Shown: positions 32,059 through 41,452 of the stretch, in pieces
How positions within the stretch are numbered: the stretch's first letter is position 1
Layout of the letters: the number at the start of each line of letters is the position of its first letter
DNA from: JBEBSD01 sp040394475
Lineage (GTDB): Bacteria; Bacteroidota; Bacteroidia; Cytophagales; Spirosomataceae
Length of the DNA stretch: 47,545 nt
Reading direction: 5' to 3'
Assembly: GCA_040394475.1 (NCBI GenBank)
Contig: JBEBSD010000048.1
Span: forward strand, 1 to 47,545
Position numbers and translations under genes: made by a program
The notes under the pieces: generated by a model
Databases searched by the model: none
What the model was told of the DNA's origin: nothing
The model's input: only the letters and a program-made list of their open reading frames with translations

Positions 32059-35000
32059 TCAAAGGTTTATATTGATGCCAAAAACGAATCTTCTGGGTGT
32101 CGGCCATTCCCCGATATCCATACCGAAACTATTGTCGTTAGTCTGCATCTGAGGATCCAGCCCGCTGTATTTTGTCCAGGTGAGCAGATTCGTCACCATC
32201 CCGTAGACTCTCAGTTGCTTTAGAAAGAGCCTGTCCAATATCCCTTTAGGGACATTAAAGCCCAATTGAACAGATTGTAACCTCAGGAAGCTCCCGTCCT
32301 CAACAAAGTACGAAGAAGGAAGCTGACTGACGGCGTCATTGATTTCAGCAATAGGCATTTTTGCATCCCGGTTATCACTCAGGTACGGGCTTCCCCAGGA
32401 TTCATACAGGCGTCCCTTGCCCCGGTTTTTCTGAAACAGGTTAAAATCAAGGGTTCTCCGGTTAAGGTTGATAATATCGTTTCCTATGCTCGCATAGAAG
32501 GATATTCCCAGGTCGAAATTTTTGTATTGAATACTCCCGTTGAGTCCTGAGGTAAAATCGGGATGGGGATTCCCTATATACGTGCGGTCCAGGTCGTCTA
32601 TCACGCCATCCTCGTTCACATCCTTAAACTTAAACCGGCCTAATGCATTGTAGGAACCGAATTGCGGGTACGCATCCACCTCTTCCTGGGTTTGGAAAAG
32701 ACCGTCTACCTGGTAGCCGAAAAACTGCGGGAAGGAGGTCCCGATCTGAGCGCGCGTATAGATCTGGTCCCGCACTGCCGAGCCGATGATCGCCTCACTC
32801 TCATTGTTCGATAATTTCAATATCTTGTTCTTATAGTGAGACAAAACAAGCCCCACCGAAAAATTCAAATCCCGGTCCTGCTGCCTGCTTTTGTAGTCAA
32901 CCTGGAAATCAAATCCCCTGTTCTGCATATCGCCGATATTCACAAAAGGGATAGTAGCCTGCCCCACTACCAGCGGGAGCGTTTCCCGGTACAGCATATC
33001 GTTGGTGTTTCTCTTCCAGAGATCCAGCACGATATCGAAATTTCTGAAGAGGGTAACATCCACGCCCAGGTTCGTTGTGGTGGTAGATTCCCACCGCGCA
33101 TTGGGATTTCCGAAAACCGCAGACTGAAATCCCGTAGTAAGTCCGTTGTTGCTCCCGGTAATGGGATAATAAGACAGTATCCGGTTCTGATTGAATGTCG
33201 TAAATTCATTGTAGTTGCCGATTTGGTCGTTACCGGCTTTCCCCCAGCTGTACCGCAGCTTCAGAAAGTTCATCCAGTTGATTGCCTCGCCCATAAACGA
33301 CTCCTGGGAAATCACCCAACCCATTGATAACGCAGGAAACATTCCGTAACGGTTATTGGCCCCGAACCGCGACGAACCATCACGGCGCAGGGTACCGCTG
33401 ACCAGGTATTTCCCCTCGTAATCATAATTAATCCTGCCGAAAACCGAAAAGGTGGACCAGTCGCTGGCAGATCCTGAATTCTGGATATTTCCTTCACCTG
33501 CATCCATTACCCAATAGTTGTCACTGGTGAGCAGGAACTGGTTTCTTGATGCTCCCAGGCTTTCTGACAAACTGCTTATGGCTTCAGTACCGATCAGGAA
33601 ATCTACATTGTGCTTTCCTCCGATCGTCAGAAAATAGTCGGCTGTATTGATCCAGTTCCAGGTAAAGCCTTTGCTGTATGACTCGCTCAGTTCGGCAAAG
33701 ACCCTTGCCACATAGCTTTCAGGATTAATTTCCAGTGGGGTTTTGCTATGGCTGTGGCCATAATTGACTCCGAATTGCGTCTTCAGGGACAGTCCCTTGA
33801 TCGGGGACAATCTCAGGTAGGTATTGCCATTAAACGTCAGATTTTGCGTCCTCTGGTCCCTCCGGTACTCCAGTTCCGCCAGGGGGTGAAAGAGGTTTGC
33901 CTGTATCCCCGTTAACCGCGTCAGCGGCGCCCAGTTGCCCATTACATCATAGATAGGCATAATCCCCGAAACATCCAGCAGCTGTCCGAATATGGAGCCC
34001 TCACCGTTTTGCCGCTGATCCCCCCAGTCATTCGTATAACTTAATCCGAAATTCTCCCCGATCTCCAGCCAGTTTTTATGTTCAAATGCGATATTGGATC
34101 GTACGGTATATCGCTCATACCCTGTTTTTATCACGATCCCGTCCTCTTTGAGGGCGCTGGCACTGAAACCGTACGTCGTGTTACTGGATCCGCCGGTCAC
34201 CGTCAGGCTGTAGTCTTTCAAAACGCCTTTATTAAAAATCTCGTTGTACCAATCCGTACCTGCCGGATTCGTTTCGGTGATCGGGAACGACACCCTGTCG
34301 TAACGGTTTAAGTCGACATCATCGGCCCCTGCCGGGATCAGGTATTTGGGGATCCTGGGCTCAGCACCACTTCCGAAAATCGGATGGGACGGGGCTATTC
34401 CCGAATTTTTGTATTGAAGCCACAGCATTTCTCCCAATTCATTTACATCCAGCATATCGTACTGCCTGATATTCTTTAGCGTTCCATATTTGATGTTCAG
34501 GCTTATCTGCGGCGCCTGCGATTTCTTGCCCCGGATTGTCGTCACCAAAATAACACCATTCGCTCCCCTGGCCCCGTAAATGGCTGTTGCAGAGGCGTCT
34601 TTCAAAATGGTAATGGTCTCTATTTCCGACGGGCTTATCTGATTGATCCCCCCTGTTCTCGGAACACCGTCAACCACCCAAAGCGGGTTATTATTGTTGA
34701 TGGTGCTTAACCCGCGTATCCTGATTTTAGCGTCACTACCGGGGGTGTTCGCATTCGTAATAGTCGCTCCCGCAACATTGCCCTGCAAAGCCTGAGACAC
34801 GCTTCCCACCGCGTTGTTTTTAATAACGGCGGATTCTACCGTGGACAGGCTGCCTGTTAAACTCACTTTCCGCTGTGTACCATACCCCACTACCACCACC
34901 TCCTCCAGCGCTTTCTCGTCCACCAGCAAGGTGACGTCCAGATTGCTTCTGTTGGATACGACTACCTCCTCGCTAACGTAGCCTACATACGAAAACACCA

Positions 35001-35562
35001 GCACGGCCTTTTCATCCGGCACGTTCACGTTGAAACTCCCTTCGGCGTCGGTGGTCGTACCTTGCTGCGTACCCTTTACGAGAATACTCACACCGGGTAG
35101 CCCTTCGCCTCTTTCATCTGTAACCCTACCTGTTATACGTCTTTCAGAAAGAATATCCGGCACACCGATCTCAATATTGGGTTCCCTGAAGTTTAGTTGG
35201 TTGCGCAGGGACGGCACCGGGATGGGCACGGGGACATAGTCGACTTTTTCAGAAATTGCCTTCACCGTCTTTCGCTTCACGGCAATTGTATTGCCTATAA
35301 TCTTATAGCTCAACGGCAACTCCGCAAAACAGCGATCCAACGCTTCGTTAAGCGTCACCCCTTTGAGGTCGATGCTGATCCGGGTGTTTTGTAGGTCTGC
35401 ATGGTCGTAAAAGAAGACATAACCTGTCTGCTTTTCGATAGAACGGAATACCTTTTCAGCCATCGAATTCTTTTCACTCAATGTAATTTTCTGGCTGTAT
35501 CCGGTTGCACCTGCCTGTACGAGAGTGACGACCAAAAGTATGGTAATCAGTTTTAGCTGCAT
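32059..35562 (-). CDS. SusC-family TonB-dependent transducer with STN domain (SusC3)
   Basis: Outer-membrane transporter and transducer of 1167 residues from the start chosen at 35562 (MQLKLITILLVV, a normal signal peptide ending in GYSQ). The frame is open to 35691, and an upstream ATG at 35637 (MILEKAREEALK) would add a cytoplasmic-looking stretch. Order: STN domain (about 24-97), carboxypeptidase-regulatory-like domain, plug (LEEVVVVGYGTQRKVSLTGS; IRIRGLSTINNNNPLWVVDG) and barrel ending in Leu (VFGININL). The regulatory-like domain is nearly the same as in SusC2. It should signal to FecR3. Confidence 0.94.
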   Translation of the reverse strand: MQLKLITILLVVTLVQAGATGYSQKITLSEKNSMAEKVFRSIEKQTGYVFFYDHADLQNTRISIDLKGVTLNEALDRCFAELPLSYKIIGNTIAVKRKTVKAISEKVDYVPVPIPVPSLRNQLNFREPNIEIGVPDILSERRITGRVTDERGEGLPGVSILVKGTQQGTTTDAEGSFNVNVPDEKAVLVFSYVGYVSEEVVVSNRSNLDVTLLVDEKALEEVVVVGYGTQRKVSLTGSLSTVESAVIKNNAVGSVSQALQGNVAGATITNANTPGSDAKIRIRGLSTINNNNPLWVVDGVPRTGGINQISPSEIETITILKDASATAIYGARGANGVILVTTIRGKKSQAPQISLNIKYGTLKNIRQYDMLDVNELGEMLWLQYKNSGIAPSHPIFGSGAEPRIPKYLIPAGADDVDLNRYDRVSFPITETNPAGTDWYNEIFNKGVLKDYSLTVTGGSSNTTYGFSASALKEDGIVIKTGYERYTVRSNIAFEHKNWLEIGENFGLSYTNDWGDQRQNGEGSIFGQLLDVSGIMPIYDVMGNWAPLTRLTGIQANLFHPLAELEYRRDQRTQNLTFNGNTYLRLSPIKGLSLKTQFGVNYGHSHSKTPLEINPESYVARVFAELSESYSKGFTWNWINTADYFLTIGGKHNVDFLIGTEAISSLSESLGASRNQFLLTSDNYWVMDAGEGNIQNSGSASDWSTFSVFGRINYDYEGKYLVSGTLRRDGSSRFGANNRYGMFPALSMGWVISQESFMGEAINWMNFLKLRYSWGKAGNDQIGNYNEFTTFNQNRILSYYPITGSNNGLTTGFQSAVFGNPNARWESTTTTNLGVDVTLFRNFDIVLDLWKRNTNDMLYRETLPLVVGQATIPFVNIGDMQNRGFDFQVDYKSRQQDRDLNFSVGLVLSHYKNKILKLSNNESEAIIGSAVRDQIYTRAQIGTSFPQFFGYQVDGLFQTQEEVDAYPQFGSYNALGRFKFKDVNEDGVIDDLDRTYIGNPHPDFTSGLNGSIQYKNFDLGISFYASIGNDIINLNRRTLDFNLFQKNRGKGRLYESWGSPYLSDNRDAKMPIAEINDAVSQLPSSYFVEDGSFLRLQSVQLGFNVPKGILDRLFLKQLRVYGMVTNLLTWTKYSGLDPQMQTNDNSFGMDIGEWPTPRRFVFGININL

Positions 35563-35691
35563 AACGAGTCGTTTTTTTATGCCTTGCTCAAGCCGGAGCG
35601 CCTTCAGGGCCTCCTCCCGGGCCTTTTCCAGTATCATTCGGGTGTTGCGCCACAAAACGGGCATAACTATACCTATCGCACAAAATTTCAT

Positions 35692-35699
35692 TATCTTTG
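35692..35699 (+). promoter_or_regulatory. Antisense -7 element upstream of susC3
   Basis: TATCTTTG on the plus strand, followed by CA, exactly matches the Bacteroidota TAnnTTTG element. There is no clear TTG at 20 nt upstream. It points away from susC3 into the spacer towards the terminator at 35783-35818. Confidence 0.5.
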
Positions 35700-35704
35700 C
35701 ACAG

Positions 35705-35818
35705 TTTGGGTTAAAAAAATGAATCTTCAGATTTATGGCTGCATTTTGCGTACCAGCGGAAGCAGATCATCCCGGACAGCTGCCGTAGAAGTGGTTCGAA
35801 CACTTCTGCGGTTTTTTT
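35705..35818 (+). ncRNA. Candidate cis-antisense small RNA against the susC3 leader
   Basis: About 114 nt from the predicted start after TATCTTTG to the end of the seven-T run. It is complementary to the untranslated region between fecR3 and susC3. The layout is the same as in the fecR2-susC2 spacer: a plus-strand -7 element close to the susC start, then a plus-strand terminator before fecR. The interval contains only a few codons of open frame from an ATG at 35719, too short to judge. Confidence 0.5.
35783..35818 (+). terminator. Intrinsic terminator facing against the operon (fecR3-susC3 spacer)
   Basis: CCGTAGAAGTG (35783-35793) pairs with CACTTCTGCGG (35801-35811), with one T-G wobble, followed by seven Ts on the plus strand. 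The gene strand shows no U-run after the stem. Confidence 0.75.
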
Positions 35819-35922
35819 ATTGACCGGAAAACATTTCTCAGGGACTTCGTTGTTTTCGTCTCATGGTTGTTAAAGGATTAGGTTGACTGTTGAATTTTGG
35901 CGCCGGCCCTAGGGTCGCCCGG

Positions 35923-37104
35923 TTAAGGAGTTACCACGATCCTGCTTTTTTGCATCCCATTGCCTGCGTTCTCTATTCTGAAATTTACTCCCGTAAACCG
36001 CAGTATTTCCAATGCCTGCGACGCGTTCACATTCCGGTCGATCTTTCCGGAAAATTTCCTGTTGGGAACGGATCCTTCGTATTTCACCTCCACATTGTAC
36101 CAGCGGGAGAGCTGACGCATTACCGTCTCTATGCCTGCCTTCTCAAACAGGAACATGTCATTCTTCCAGGCAATAACGCCTTCTGTATTAATATCTTCCT
36201 GAATACGAAAGGTTCCTTTACCCGACAAAGCCGACTGTTCTCCCGGCTTCAGCTGCACGTGGCCGGCTTCGCCGCCTGCTGCCAATACCTTCACGCTGCC
36301 TTCGAGCAAGGTGGTGATCACAGCATCCTCGTCCCGGTAAGCATTCACATTAAAATGGGTTCCCAGCACCACCACTTCCTGGATACCGTTCACATTTACT
36401 TTAAAAGGACGCCGGGTATCTTTCGCCACTTCAAAATACACCTCCCCGGTGATGCTCACGTTCCGCTCCTTTGAATGAAAAGTGGTCGGAAATGTGATGG
36501 AAGAGGCCGCATTTAACCAAACCTTACTGCCGTCCGGAAGTACCACACTGTATTTTCCTCCTGACGGAACAGTCACCGTATTTTGCTCGTTATCCGCTGC
36601 GATTCCTTCTTTGGTATAAATCAGCAGTCCATCCTCCACCTTCCGGATCAACGCACTTTCCTGACGGGCCAGGTAGCCGATGGCCGCGCTGTCGAGGCTG
36701 ATCCGGGAACCGTTGCCTAATGTGAGGACTGCCTTGTTGCCTCCGGGGGCAAGGTCGTACAGCGCCAGCTGTTCCGCCATAGAAGGCTCCTGTTTCCGCT
36801 CCTGGAAATAATAGCCCCCTCCAAGCAGCAAGAGCAGAACCGAAGCAGCAGCAACCCATCCGGCCCGTATATGCCACCTGCTTTTCTGACGCTTTCCGAT
36901 AGCCATCCGATCCTGTAACGCGGCTTCCATTCTGCTTTCCAATACCCGTTTCTCTTCCGCGGTATAATCTTCCAGGATCTCAGGTTCTCTTTCGAAAACG
37001 TCATACCAGGCCTCTACAAGCTTTTTTTCATCGGGCGTGGCCGTTCCGTCCAGGTATTTTCTGAACATTTTTATCAATTCGGGCCGGCTGTTAAACGCTT
37101 TCAT
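35923..37104 (-). CDS. FecR-family anti-sigma factor (FecR3)
   Basis: Inner-membrane anti-sigma regulator of 393 residues. The start at 37104 (MKAFNSRPELIKMFRKYLDG) gives a typical N-terminus of this subfamily; the frame is open to 37332 but the extra residues look non-coding. One membrane segment is at about 80-100 (WVAAASVLLLLLGGGYYF). The periplasmic FecR domain (VPSGGKYSVVLPDGSKVWLNAASSI, VLGTHFNVNAY) and a C-terminal DUF4974 domain (MFLFEKAGIETVMRQLSRWYNVEVKYE) follow. It is encoded between ECF3 and susC3. Confidence 0.94.
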   Translation of the reverse strand: MKAFNSRPELIKMFRKYLDGTATPDEKKLVEAWYDVFEREPEILEDYTAEEKRVLESRMEAALQDRMAIGKRQKSRWHIRAGWVAAASVLLLLLGGGYYFQERKQEPSMAEQLALYDLAPGGNKAVLTLGNGSRISLDSAAIGYLARQESALIRKVEDGLLIYTKEGIAADNEQNTVTVPSGGKYSVVLPDGSKVWLNAASSITFPTTFHSKERNVSITGEVYFEVAKDTRRPFKVNVNGIQEVVVLGTHFNVNAYRDEDAVITTLLEGSVKVLAAGGEAGHVQLKPGEQSALSGKGTFRIQEDINTEGVIAWKNDMFLFEKAGIETVMRQLSRWYNVEVKYEGSVPNRKFSGKIDRNVNASQALEILRFTGVNFRIENAGNGMQKSRIVVTP

Positions 37105-37312
37105 ATCTTTCGCTTCTACTAATAAGTACCCGAATAGGCCAAAACTCCCAAGAGGCAGCCCGGTTTTATTGAAAATAAAATCAAAAAAGTTATGTCGGCC
37201 CGTACATTTTTCCAAATCGATGCTGCAGCAAGTCCGGTCAGCATACCGGTCGTCAGTGGGATACGGTCCCGAAAGAACCAACTGCTGTACGTTCTGTGCT
37301 TCATTTTCCTTG

Positions 37313-37339
37313 CCGGGCCGGCTACGCGGCAAAGCCCGG
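37313..37339. repeat. Inverted repeat in the ECF3-fecR3 spacer
   Basis: CCGGGC (37313-37318) can pair with GCCCGG (37334-37339), and TTGCCG/CGGCAA overlaps it as an alternative stem. No U-run follows. The 280-bp spacer between sigma and anti-sigma genes shows no other feature. Confidence 0.35.
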
Positions 37340-37384
37340 GAAAATTACGCGAGACCAGCCAATAGCAAAAGAACGAAACGAACC

Positions 37385-37981
37385 TCAGGAAAGAAAACCG
37401 GTCAGCATACCGATCACCGGCAGCAATGACAGCAGCAGTATCCGGGCCAGTCTTGCACGCAGCATATTGGTTGCCGTTGAGAGCTGGTTCTGAACCGTCT
37501 TCTGGGAAATCCCGAGCGCCTCCGCAATCCGGGCTGAGCTCAGATCTTCGTTATAATGCATCAGGAAAATCTCCCGCCGCTTCTCCGGAAGGGCCGCAAT
37601 CCACAGTTTCACCAGGTTCAGCACTTCGTTTTCCAGAAGAGAATCATCCGTGCGGACGGGGGACACGAGCGTGGTCTCGAAGGTATCCAGGAACGGCAGC
37701 GGGCCCAGGTGCCGGCTGCTATATTTAATCACCTGGAAACGAACGGCTGTATGCAGATACGCCGGAAGATTTTCGATCACAATCTCGTCCCTTCGTTCCC
37801 ACAAATCCGTGAAGATGTTCTGTATCAGGTCCTCACATTGCGCTTCGTTTTTCAGACGCTTGTAGGCTGCATTGTACATTCCCTGCCAGTTTCTACGATA
37901 AATTTCACCAAAAGCCACCTCATCGCCGCTACTGAGTAAGGCCGAAAGTTGCTGGTCGTCATATTTTTCGTATAGGGACAT
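37385..37981 (-). CDS. FecI-type ECF sigma factor with hydrophobic tail (ECF3)
   Basis: Sigma factor of 198 residues expected to drive the susC3-susD3 operon. Region 2 includes DEVAFGEIYRRNWQGMYNAAYK and EDLIQNIFTDLWERRD. Region 4 includes LPEKRREIFLMHYNEDLSSARIAEALGISQKTVQNQL. The C-terminus adds about 20 hydrophobic residues (ARILLLSLLPVIGMLTGFLS) that could touch the membrane. The ATG at 37981 (MSLYEKY) is preferred over that at 37990. The promoter's -7 box ends only 9 nt before 37990, which would make the earlier ATG almost leaderless. Confidence 0.94.
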   Translation of the reverse strand: MSLYEKYDDQQLSALLSSGDEVAFGEIYRRNWQGMYNAAYKRLKNEAQCEDLIQNIFTDLWERRDEIVIENLPAYLHTAVRFQVIKYSSRHLGPLPFLDTFETTLVSPVRTDDSLLENEVLNLVKLWIAALPEKRREIFLMHYNEDLSSARIAEALGISQKTVQNQLSTATNMLRARLARILLLSLLPVIGMLTGFLS

Positions 37982-37998
37982 ACCACTCATTTACAGCT

Positions 37999-38025
37999 CA
38001 AAGATAAGCGATGCCGGTCAGGCAA
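37999..38025 (-). promoter_or_regulatory. Promoter of ECF sigma 3
   Basis: On the minus strand TTG (38025-38023), 16 nt, then TATCTTTG (38006-37999). The -7 match is exact; the spacing is a little short. Transcription would begin near 37994. Confidence 0.5.
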
Positions 38026-38105
38026 ACCTAGCAGAATGGATAATTTTTATAATAAACATGAATTCTCTGACCGGAGAAGGAGCTGTGATGCGGAATCCTG
38101 CGGAC

Positions 38106-38135
38106 TTGTTTCCTGACAGAAATTGAATATATTTG
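38106..38135 (+). promoter_or_regulatory. Promoter of the saccharopine dehydrogenase-like gene
   Basis: TTG (38106-38108), 19 nt, then TATATTTG (38128-38135), an exact consensus. Transcription would start near 38141. That is inside the open-frame extension beginning at 38123, so the ATG at 38180 must be the real start. Confidence 0.65.
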
Positions 38136-38179
38136 ACTGGAGCATTCATTTTAAGACTGTACACGAAATTCGCCCCGTC

Positions 38180-39232
38180 ATGAAAATCCTGGTAATAGGT
38201 TTGGGGAAAGTCGGCGCATTGGTCGGCACCCTGCTGCACAAACAGTTTACAGTGACCGGACTGGATAAAGCCCTCGCGGACCCGGCCCTGCCATTCCCCG
38301 TAATCACAGGCGATGTTTCCGATCAGGCATTTCTCAGACATACATTACGGGGGTTTGATGCGGTGGTTTCCTGTATGCCCTACTATCTCAACCTTCCTAT
38401 CGCCCAAACTGCCTACGATTACGGGATTCACTATTTCGATCTTACGGAAGATATTCCTACCACGGCCGCCATACTCCGAATGGCTCCGACCAGCAAGGCG
38501 GTGATGGCGCCCCAATGCGGACTGGCGCCCGGTTTTATCGGGATTGTCGGAGCTGATCTGACCCAACGGTTCACACGGATCCGGGACATCGAATTGCGGG
38601 TAGGCGCTCTTCCCCGCTACCCGAACGGATTACTGGGCTACTCCTTCACCTGGTCGCCGGCAGGGGTTCTCAATGAGTACATCAATGATGCCGAAGTGAT
38701 CCATAACGGCGTCCGCAAGATGGTCCCTTCCCTGGAAGGAATCGAAACCATTAATATCGAAGGACAGGAGTTTGAAGCGTTCAGCACTTCCGGAGGCCTG
38801 GGCACCATGTGTGAAACCTTTGCCGGCAAGGTGGATACCCTTAATTATAAAACCATCCGCTACCCGGGTCATTGCCGGCTGATGCGGTTTCTGCTGTATG
38901 AACTGATTTTAAAAGACCAGCGGGAATTGGCTGAGAAAATCCTGACCGAGGCAAAACCACCGGTTCAGGAAGACGTGGTGTATGTTTATGCAGTCGTGGA
39001 AGGCTGGAAAGGGGAGCAACTGGAGCGCGAAGAATTTTACAGAGCTTACCACCCGGTTCAGCTCGACGGGCAGCACTGGCGGGCAATTTCCTGGACGACC
39101 GCCGCTTCTGTCGCTGCCGTGGTTGAAATGGTCGCAGCCGGAAGTTTGCCCCAAAAGGGATTTCTGAAACAGGAAGACATTCCGCTCAATCTTTTCCTGG
39201 CGACACAGAATGGTCGCTTTTATCGGGAATAA
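38180..39232 (+). CDS. Saccharopine dehydrogenase-like NAD(P)-binding protein
   Basis: A cytoplasmic protein of 350 residues. The Rossmann nucleotide-binding motif is at the start (ILVIGLGKVGALVG, Gly7-x-Gly9-x-x-Gly12). The middle (GLAPGFIGIVGADL, LPRYPNGLLGYSFTWSPAGVLNEYI) matches the saccharopine dehydrogenase/reductase fold. Family members act in lysine metabolism (2-aminoadipate semialdehyde reductase/saccharopine enzymes) or in carboxynorspermidine formation; which applies is unclear, and it has no metabolic neighbours. It is divergent from ECF3 and shows no link to the sugar loci. Confidence 0.88.
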   Translation: MKILVIGLGKVGALVGTLLHKQFTVTGLDKALADPALPFPVITGDVSDQAFLRHTLRGFDAVVSCMPYYLNLPIAQTAYDYGIHYFDLTEDIPTTAAILRMAPTSKAVMAPQCGLAPGFIGIVGADLTQRFTRIRDIELRVGALPRYPNGLLGYSFTWSPAGVLNEYINDAEVIHNGVRKMVPSLEGIETINIEGQEFEAFSTSGGLGTMCETFAGKVDTLNYKTIRYPGHCRLMRFLLYELILKDQRELAEKILTEAKPPVQEDVVYVYAVVEGWKGEQLEREEFYRAYHPVQLDGQHWRAISWTTAASVAAVVEMVAAGSLPQKGFLKQEDIPLNLFLATQNGRFYRE

Positions 39233-39284
39233 GCAGGATTGGCAATTTCCCCAAACCTGAGGTCTATACGGCTCAGACAAACCA

Positions 39285-39322
39285 ATGCCAGGCTCCGCTT
39301 CTGTAGCAGCGTAGCCTGGCAT
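39285..39322. terminator. Hairpin between convergent genes
   Basis: ATGCCAGGCT (39285-39294) and AGCCTGGCAT (39313-39322) form a perfect 10-bp stem, with an inner CGCT/AGCG stem in the loop. It sits in the 109-bp gap between the convergent saccharopine dehydrogenase-like and lipoprotein genes. There is no T-run, but its position suits a shared 3' end. Confidence 0.55.
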
Positions 39323-39341
39323 CGGGAACAAACAGGCAGGT

Positions 39342-39857
39342 CTAATTAATTGTTACCTGGCCTACCTCCACTACATTCTGACGGTAGTCTTTATCGTTAT
39401 ACCCATGATTAGTAACAACCACAACCAGGTCGAATGAACCGGCATCCGGGAACGTATAGGTACAATACCATCCCTCATCAGACAGCGTAGTTTTCAGTCC
39501 CCTGGCACCGACCAATCCATAATCTGCGTACCGGTCACTGTTGACCAGCACCGGATGGTTAAACATGTCGATAGAGTCGGCGAAGGTTTGCCCGCCATCC
39601 GAACTCACTTTCTTCTTCATGATCACCCTTCTTCCTCCCGGCCATACCGAACACATGTCGGCATCGGTATCCACGACTATCTTAACCTGCTTTCCTTTTA
39701 CCGGCTGGGCAACGAGCGAATCCTTGCCCTGGGCATCCTCCATGTAATAAGTAACGCTCCTGACCGACGGCGTTGCGATAATATCCTCCTTCAGGCACGA
39801 GGTCAAAAGGGTTCCCATCAGCAGCCCCAGTATTAGTTGACATCCTATATTTTTCAT
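39342..39857 (-). CDS. Small lipoprotein of a SusC/SusD locus
   Basis: A 171-residue protein with a lipoprotein signal (LLTSC, Cys21). I do not recognise the family with certainty. The sequence looks like one beta-sandwich domain (Ig- or PKD-like; WYCTYTFPDAGSFDLVVVVTNHGYN), as in auxiliary SusE/SusF-type glycan-binding lipoproteins. It is third after susC4 and susD4, 121 nt past the susD4 stop, with no terminator between. It is likely a surface accessory of the SusC4/SusD4 system. Confidence 0.8.
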   Translation of the reverse strand: MKNIGCQLILGLLMGTLLTSCLKEDIIATPSVRSVTYYMEDAQGKDSLVAQPVKGKQVKIVVDTDADMCSVWPGGRRVIMKKKVSSDGGQTFADSIDMFNHPVLVNSDRYADYGLVGARGLKTTLSDEGWYCTYTFPDAGSFDLVVVVTNHGYNDKDYRQNVVEVGQVTIN

Positions 39858-39978
39858 CTATATAAAGATTGTTTTTTTTTGTTTTCGCTTTTAGTGTTTT
39901 CGGCAATTCGCATCCAACCAAAAGTACAAAGCTCATTATCCAAAGGCAATCCGGTTTATGCTAAACCTTATCGCCTCG

Positions 39979-41439
39979 TTAATAGCCCGAATTTTGGGGC
40001 AGGGTCTGATCTTTTTCAATCTCACCCACCGGTATGGGGAGTATCAGCTGATCTTCCGCAATGGGCGCTGAAATCTCAATGTTGGTATCGTAGTCGACCG
40101 GTGTCATGAGTACTTTAGTCAGCACATCGATCGCCTTGCCCGTTCTGACCAGATCGAAATACCGGTGCCCCTCGAAGCTCAGCTCCATCCGCCGTTCATG
40201 CAGGATACGATCAATATCCAGCTGGGCGGCTGTAATACCCGGCAGGTTCACTCGCGAACGTACCTGATTCACAAAACCAACAGCTTCGTCCTTTTTCCCC
40301 GTCACCATCAGCGCCTCGGCATACATCAGCAATGCATCGGCGTAGCGCGTAACGATGTAGTTATCATCTGTTCCGGTATTGTTGTACGCTTTTAGTTGCG
40401 CCGGCGCCGGGCAGTGCTTAATTACCCAAGCTTGGATAGGAATGGTACTGGCGGCGATGTAACCCGAATCGATAGCGGTGGTATACCGAACCGTTTCTCC
40501 ACTTTCTACAAACTCCCGCATCAGGTTATGCTCTACCAGCAGGTTGGTAGCTCCTCCGACTCCCCAGATCAAACCTACGTCGTTGTTCACCCAGCGGAAC
40601 CAGTAGCTCGGCTGTCCGGCAGCAACGTTGAAATTGACCTCGAAAATAGATTCATCATTGAATTTATTACCGGACAGAAATACATTCCTGTAATCCGGAA
40701 GTAACGAATAAGACCCGGCTGCTTTATCCACAATCAGCTTTTTCAATGTTTCCGCCGCCTTGGCATGGTTATTAACCGTCAGGTACACTTTGCCCAGCAT
40801 GGTGAGTGCCGCTCCTTTGGACGCCCTTGCTTCTTCTCCTTTCAGCTCCGATTTGTTCAGACAGTTCTGACTTGCATATTCCAGATCAGGAATAATCAGC
40901 TGATTGTACACCTGGTCAACAGGGGTTCTTCCGATACCAAAAGCGGCCGACATGTCGGTAAAGCTCTCCGATACCAACGGAACCGCTCCATAAATACGCA
41001 CCAGGTTGAAGTAAGCGAGCGCGCGAAGAAACAATACTTCGCCCCGGTAAGCCTTGATGTGCTTTTCTTCCTCCGCATTTTTGGATGTATACTTATCAAT
41101 GATGCCAAGTAATGTATTGCAATTCGCAATCATTTTGAAGTTATTATGCCAGATATTGGCTTGCGAATTGGCATTCGTCTTTTTAAAGGTCTGCCAGACA
41201 CCCGTCCGGAAACGGTCCTTACCATCATCCCCCATTAGTTCAATAATGAGCGGAAGATCGGTTTGGTTGTAGATGCTTTGTAAGACTTTGTAGCACCCGA
41301 CTAATCCCGATTTAATTTCGGCCTGATTTTTGTAAAAACTCCCCGGAGCCAATGTGTCCTCCGGTTGCCTGTCCAGAAAGTCTGCCGAACAGGAGTATAG
41401 TACAATCGTAGCGATGAATATGGAAAGTATTTTCTTCAT
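39979..41439 (-). CDS. SusD/RagB-family lipoprotein (SusD4)
   Basis: Outer-membrane nutrient-binding lipoprotein of 486 residues. The start at 41439 (MKKILSIFIATIVLYSC) gives a lipobox Cys at 17; the frame's earlier ATG at 41472 overlaps susC4. Typical SusD features are ADFLDRQPEDTLAPGSFYKN near the start, RYADALLMYAEALMVTGKKDEAVGFVNQVRSRV late in the protein, RRMELSFEGHRYFDLVRTGKA, and the ending LPIPVGEIEKDQTLPQNSGY. It begins 13 nt after the susC4 stop. The substrate is unknown. Confidence 0.95.
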   Translation of the reverse strand: MKKILSIFIATIVLYSCSADFLDRQPEDTLAPGSFYKNQAEIKSGLVGCYKVLQSIYNQTDLPLIIELMGDDGKDRFRTGVWQTFKKTNANSQANIWHNNFKMIANCNTLLGIIDKYTSKNAEEEKHIKAYRGEVLFLRALAYFNLVRIYGAVPLVSESFTDMSAAFGIGRTPVDQVYNQLIIPDLEYASQNCLNKSELKGEEARASKGAALTMLGKVYLTVNNHAKAAETLKKLIVDKAAGSYSLLPDYRNVFLSGNKFNDESIFEVNFNVAAGQPSYWFRWVNNDVGLIWGVGGATNLLVEHNLMREFVESGETVRYTTAIDSGYIAASTIPIQAWVIKHCPAPAQLKAYNNTGTDDNYIVTRYADALLMYAEALMVTGKKDEAVGFVNQVRSRVNLPGITAAQLDIDRILHERRMELSFEGHRYFDLVRTGKAIDVLTKVLMTPVDYDTNIEISAPIAEDQLILPIPVGEIEKDQTLPQNSGY

Positions 41440-41452
41440 TGTAAATGCCTGT

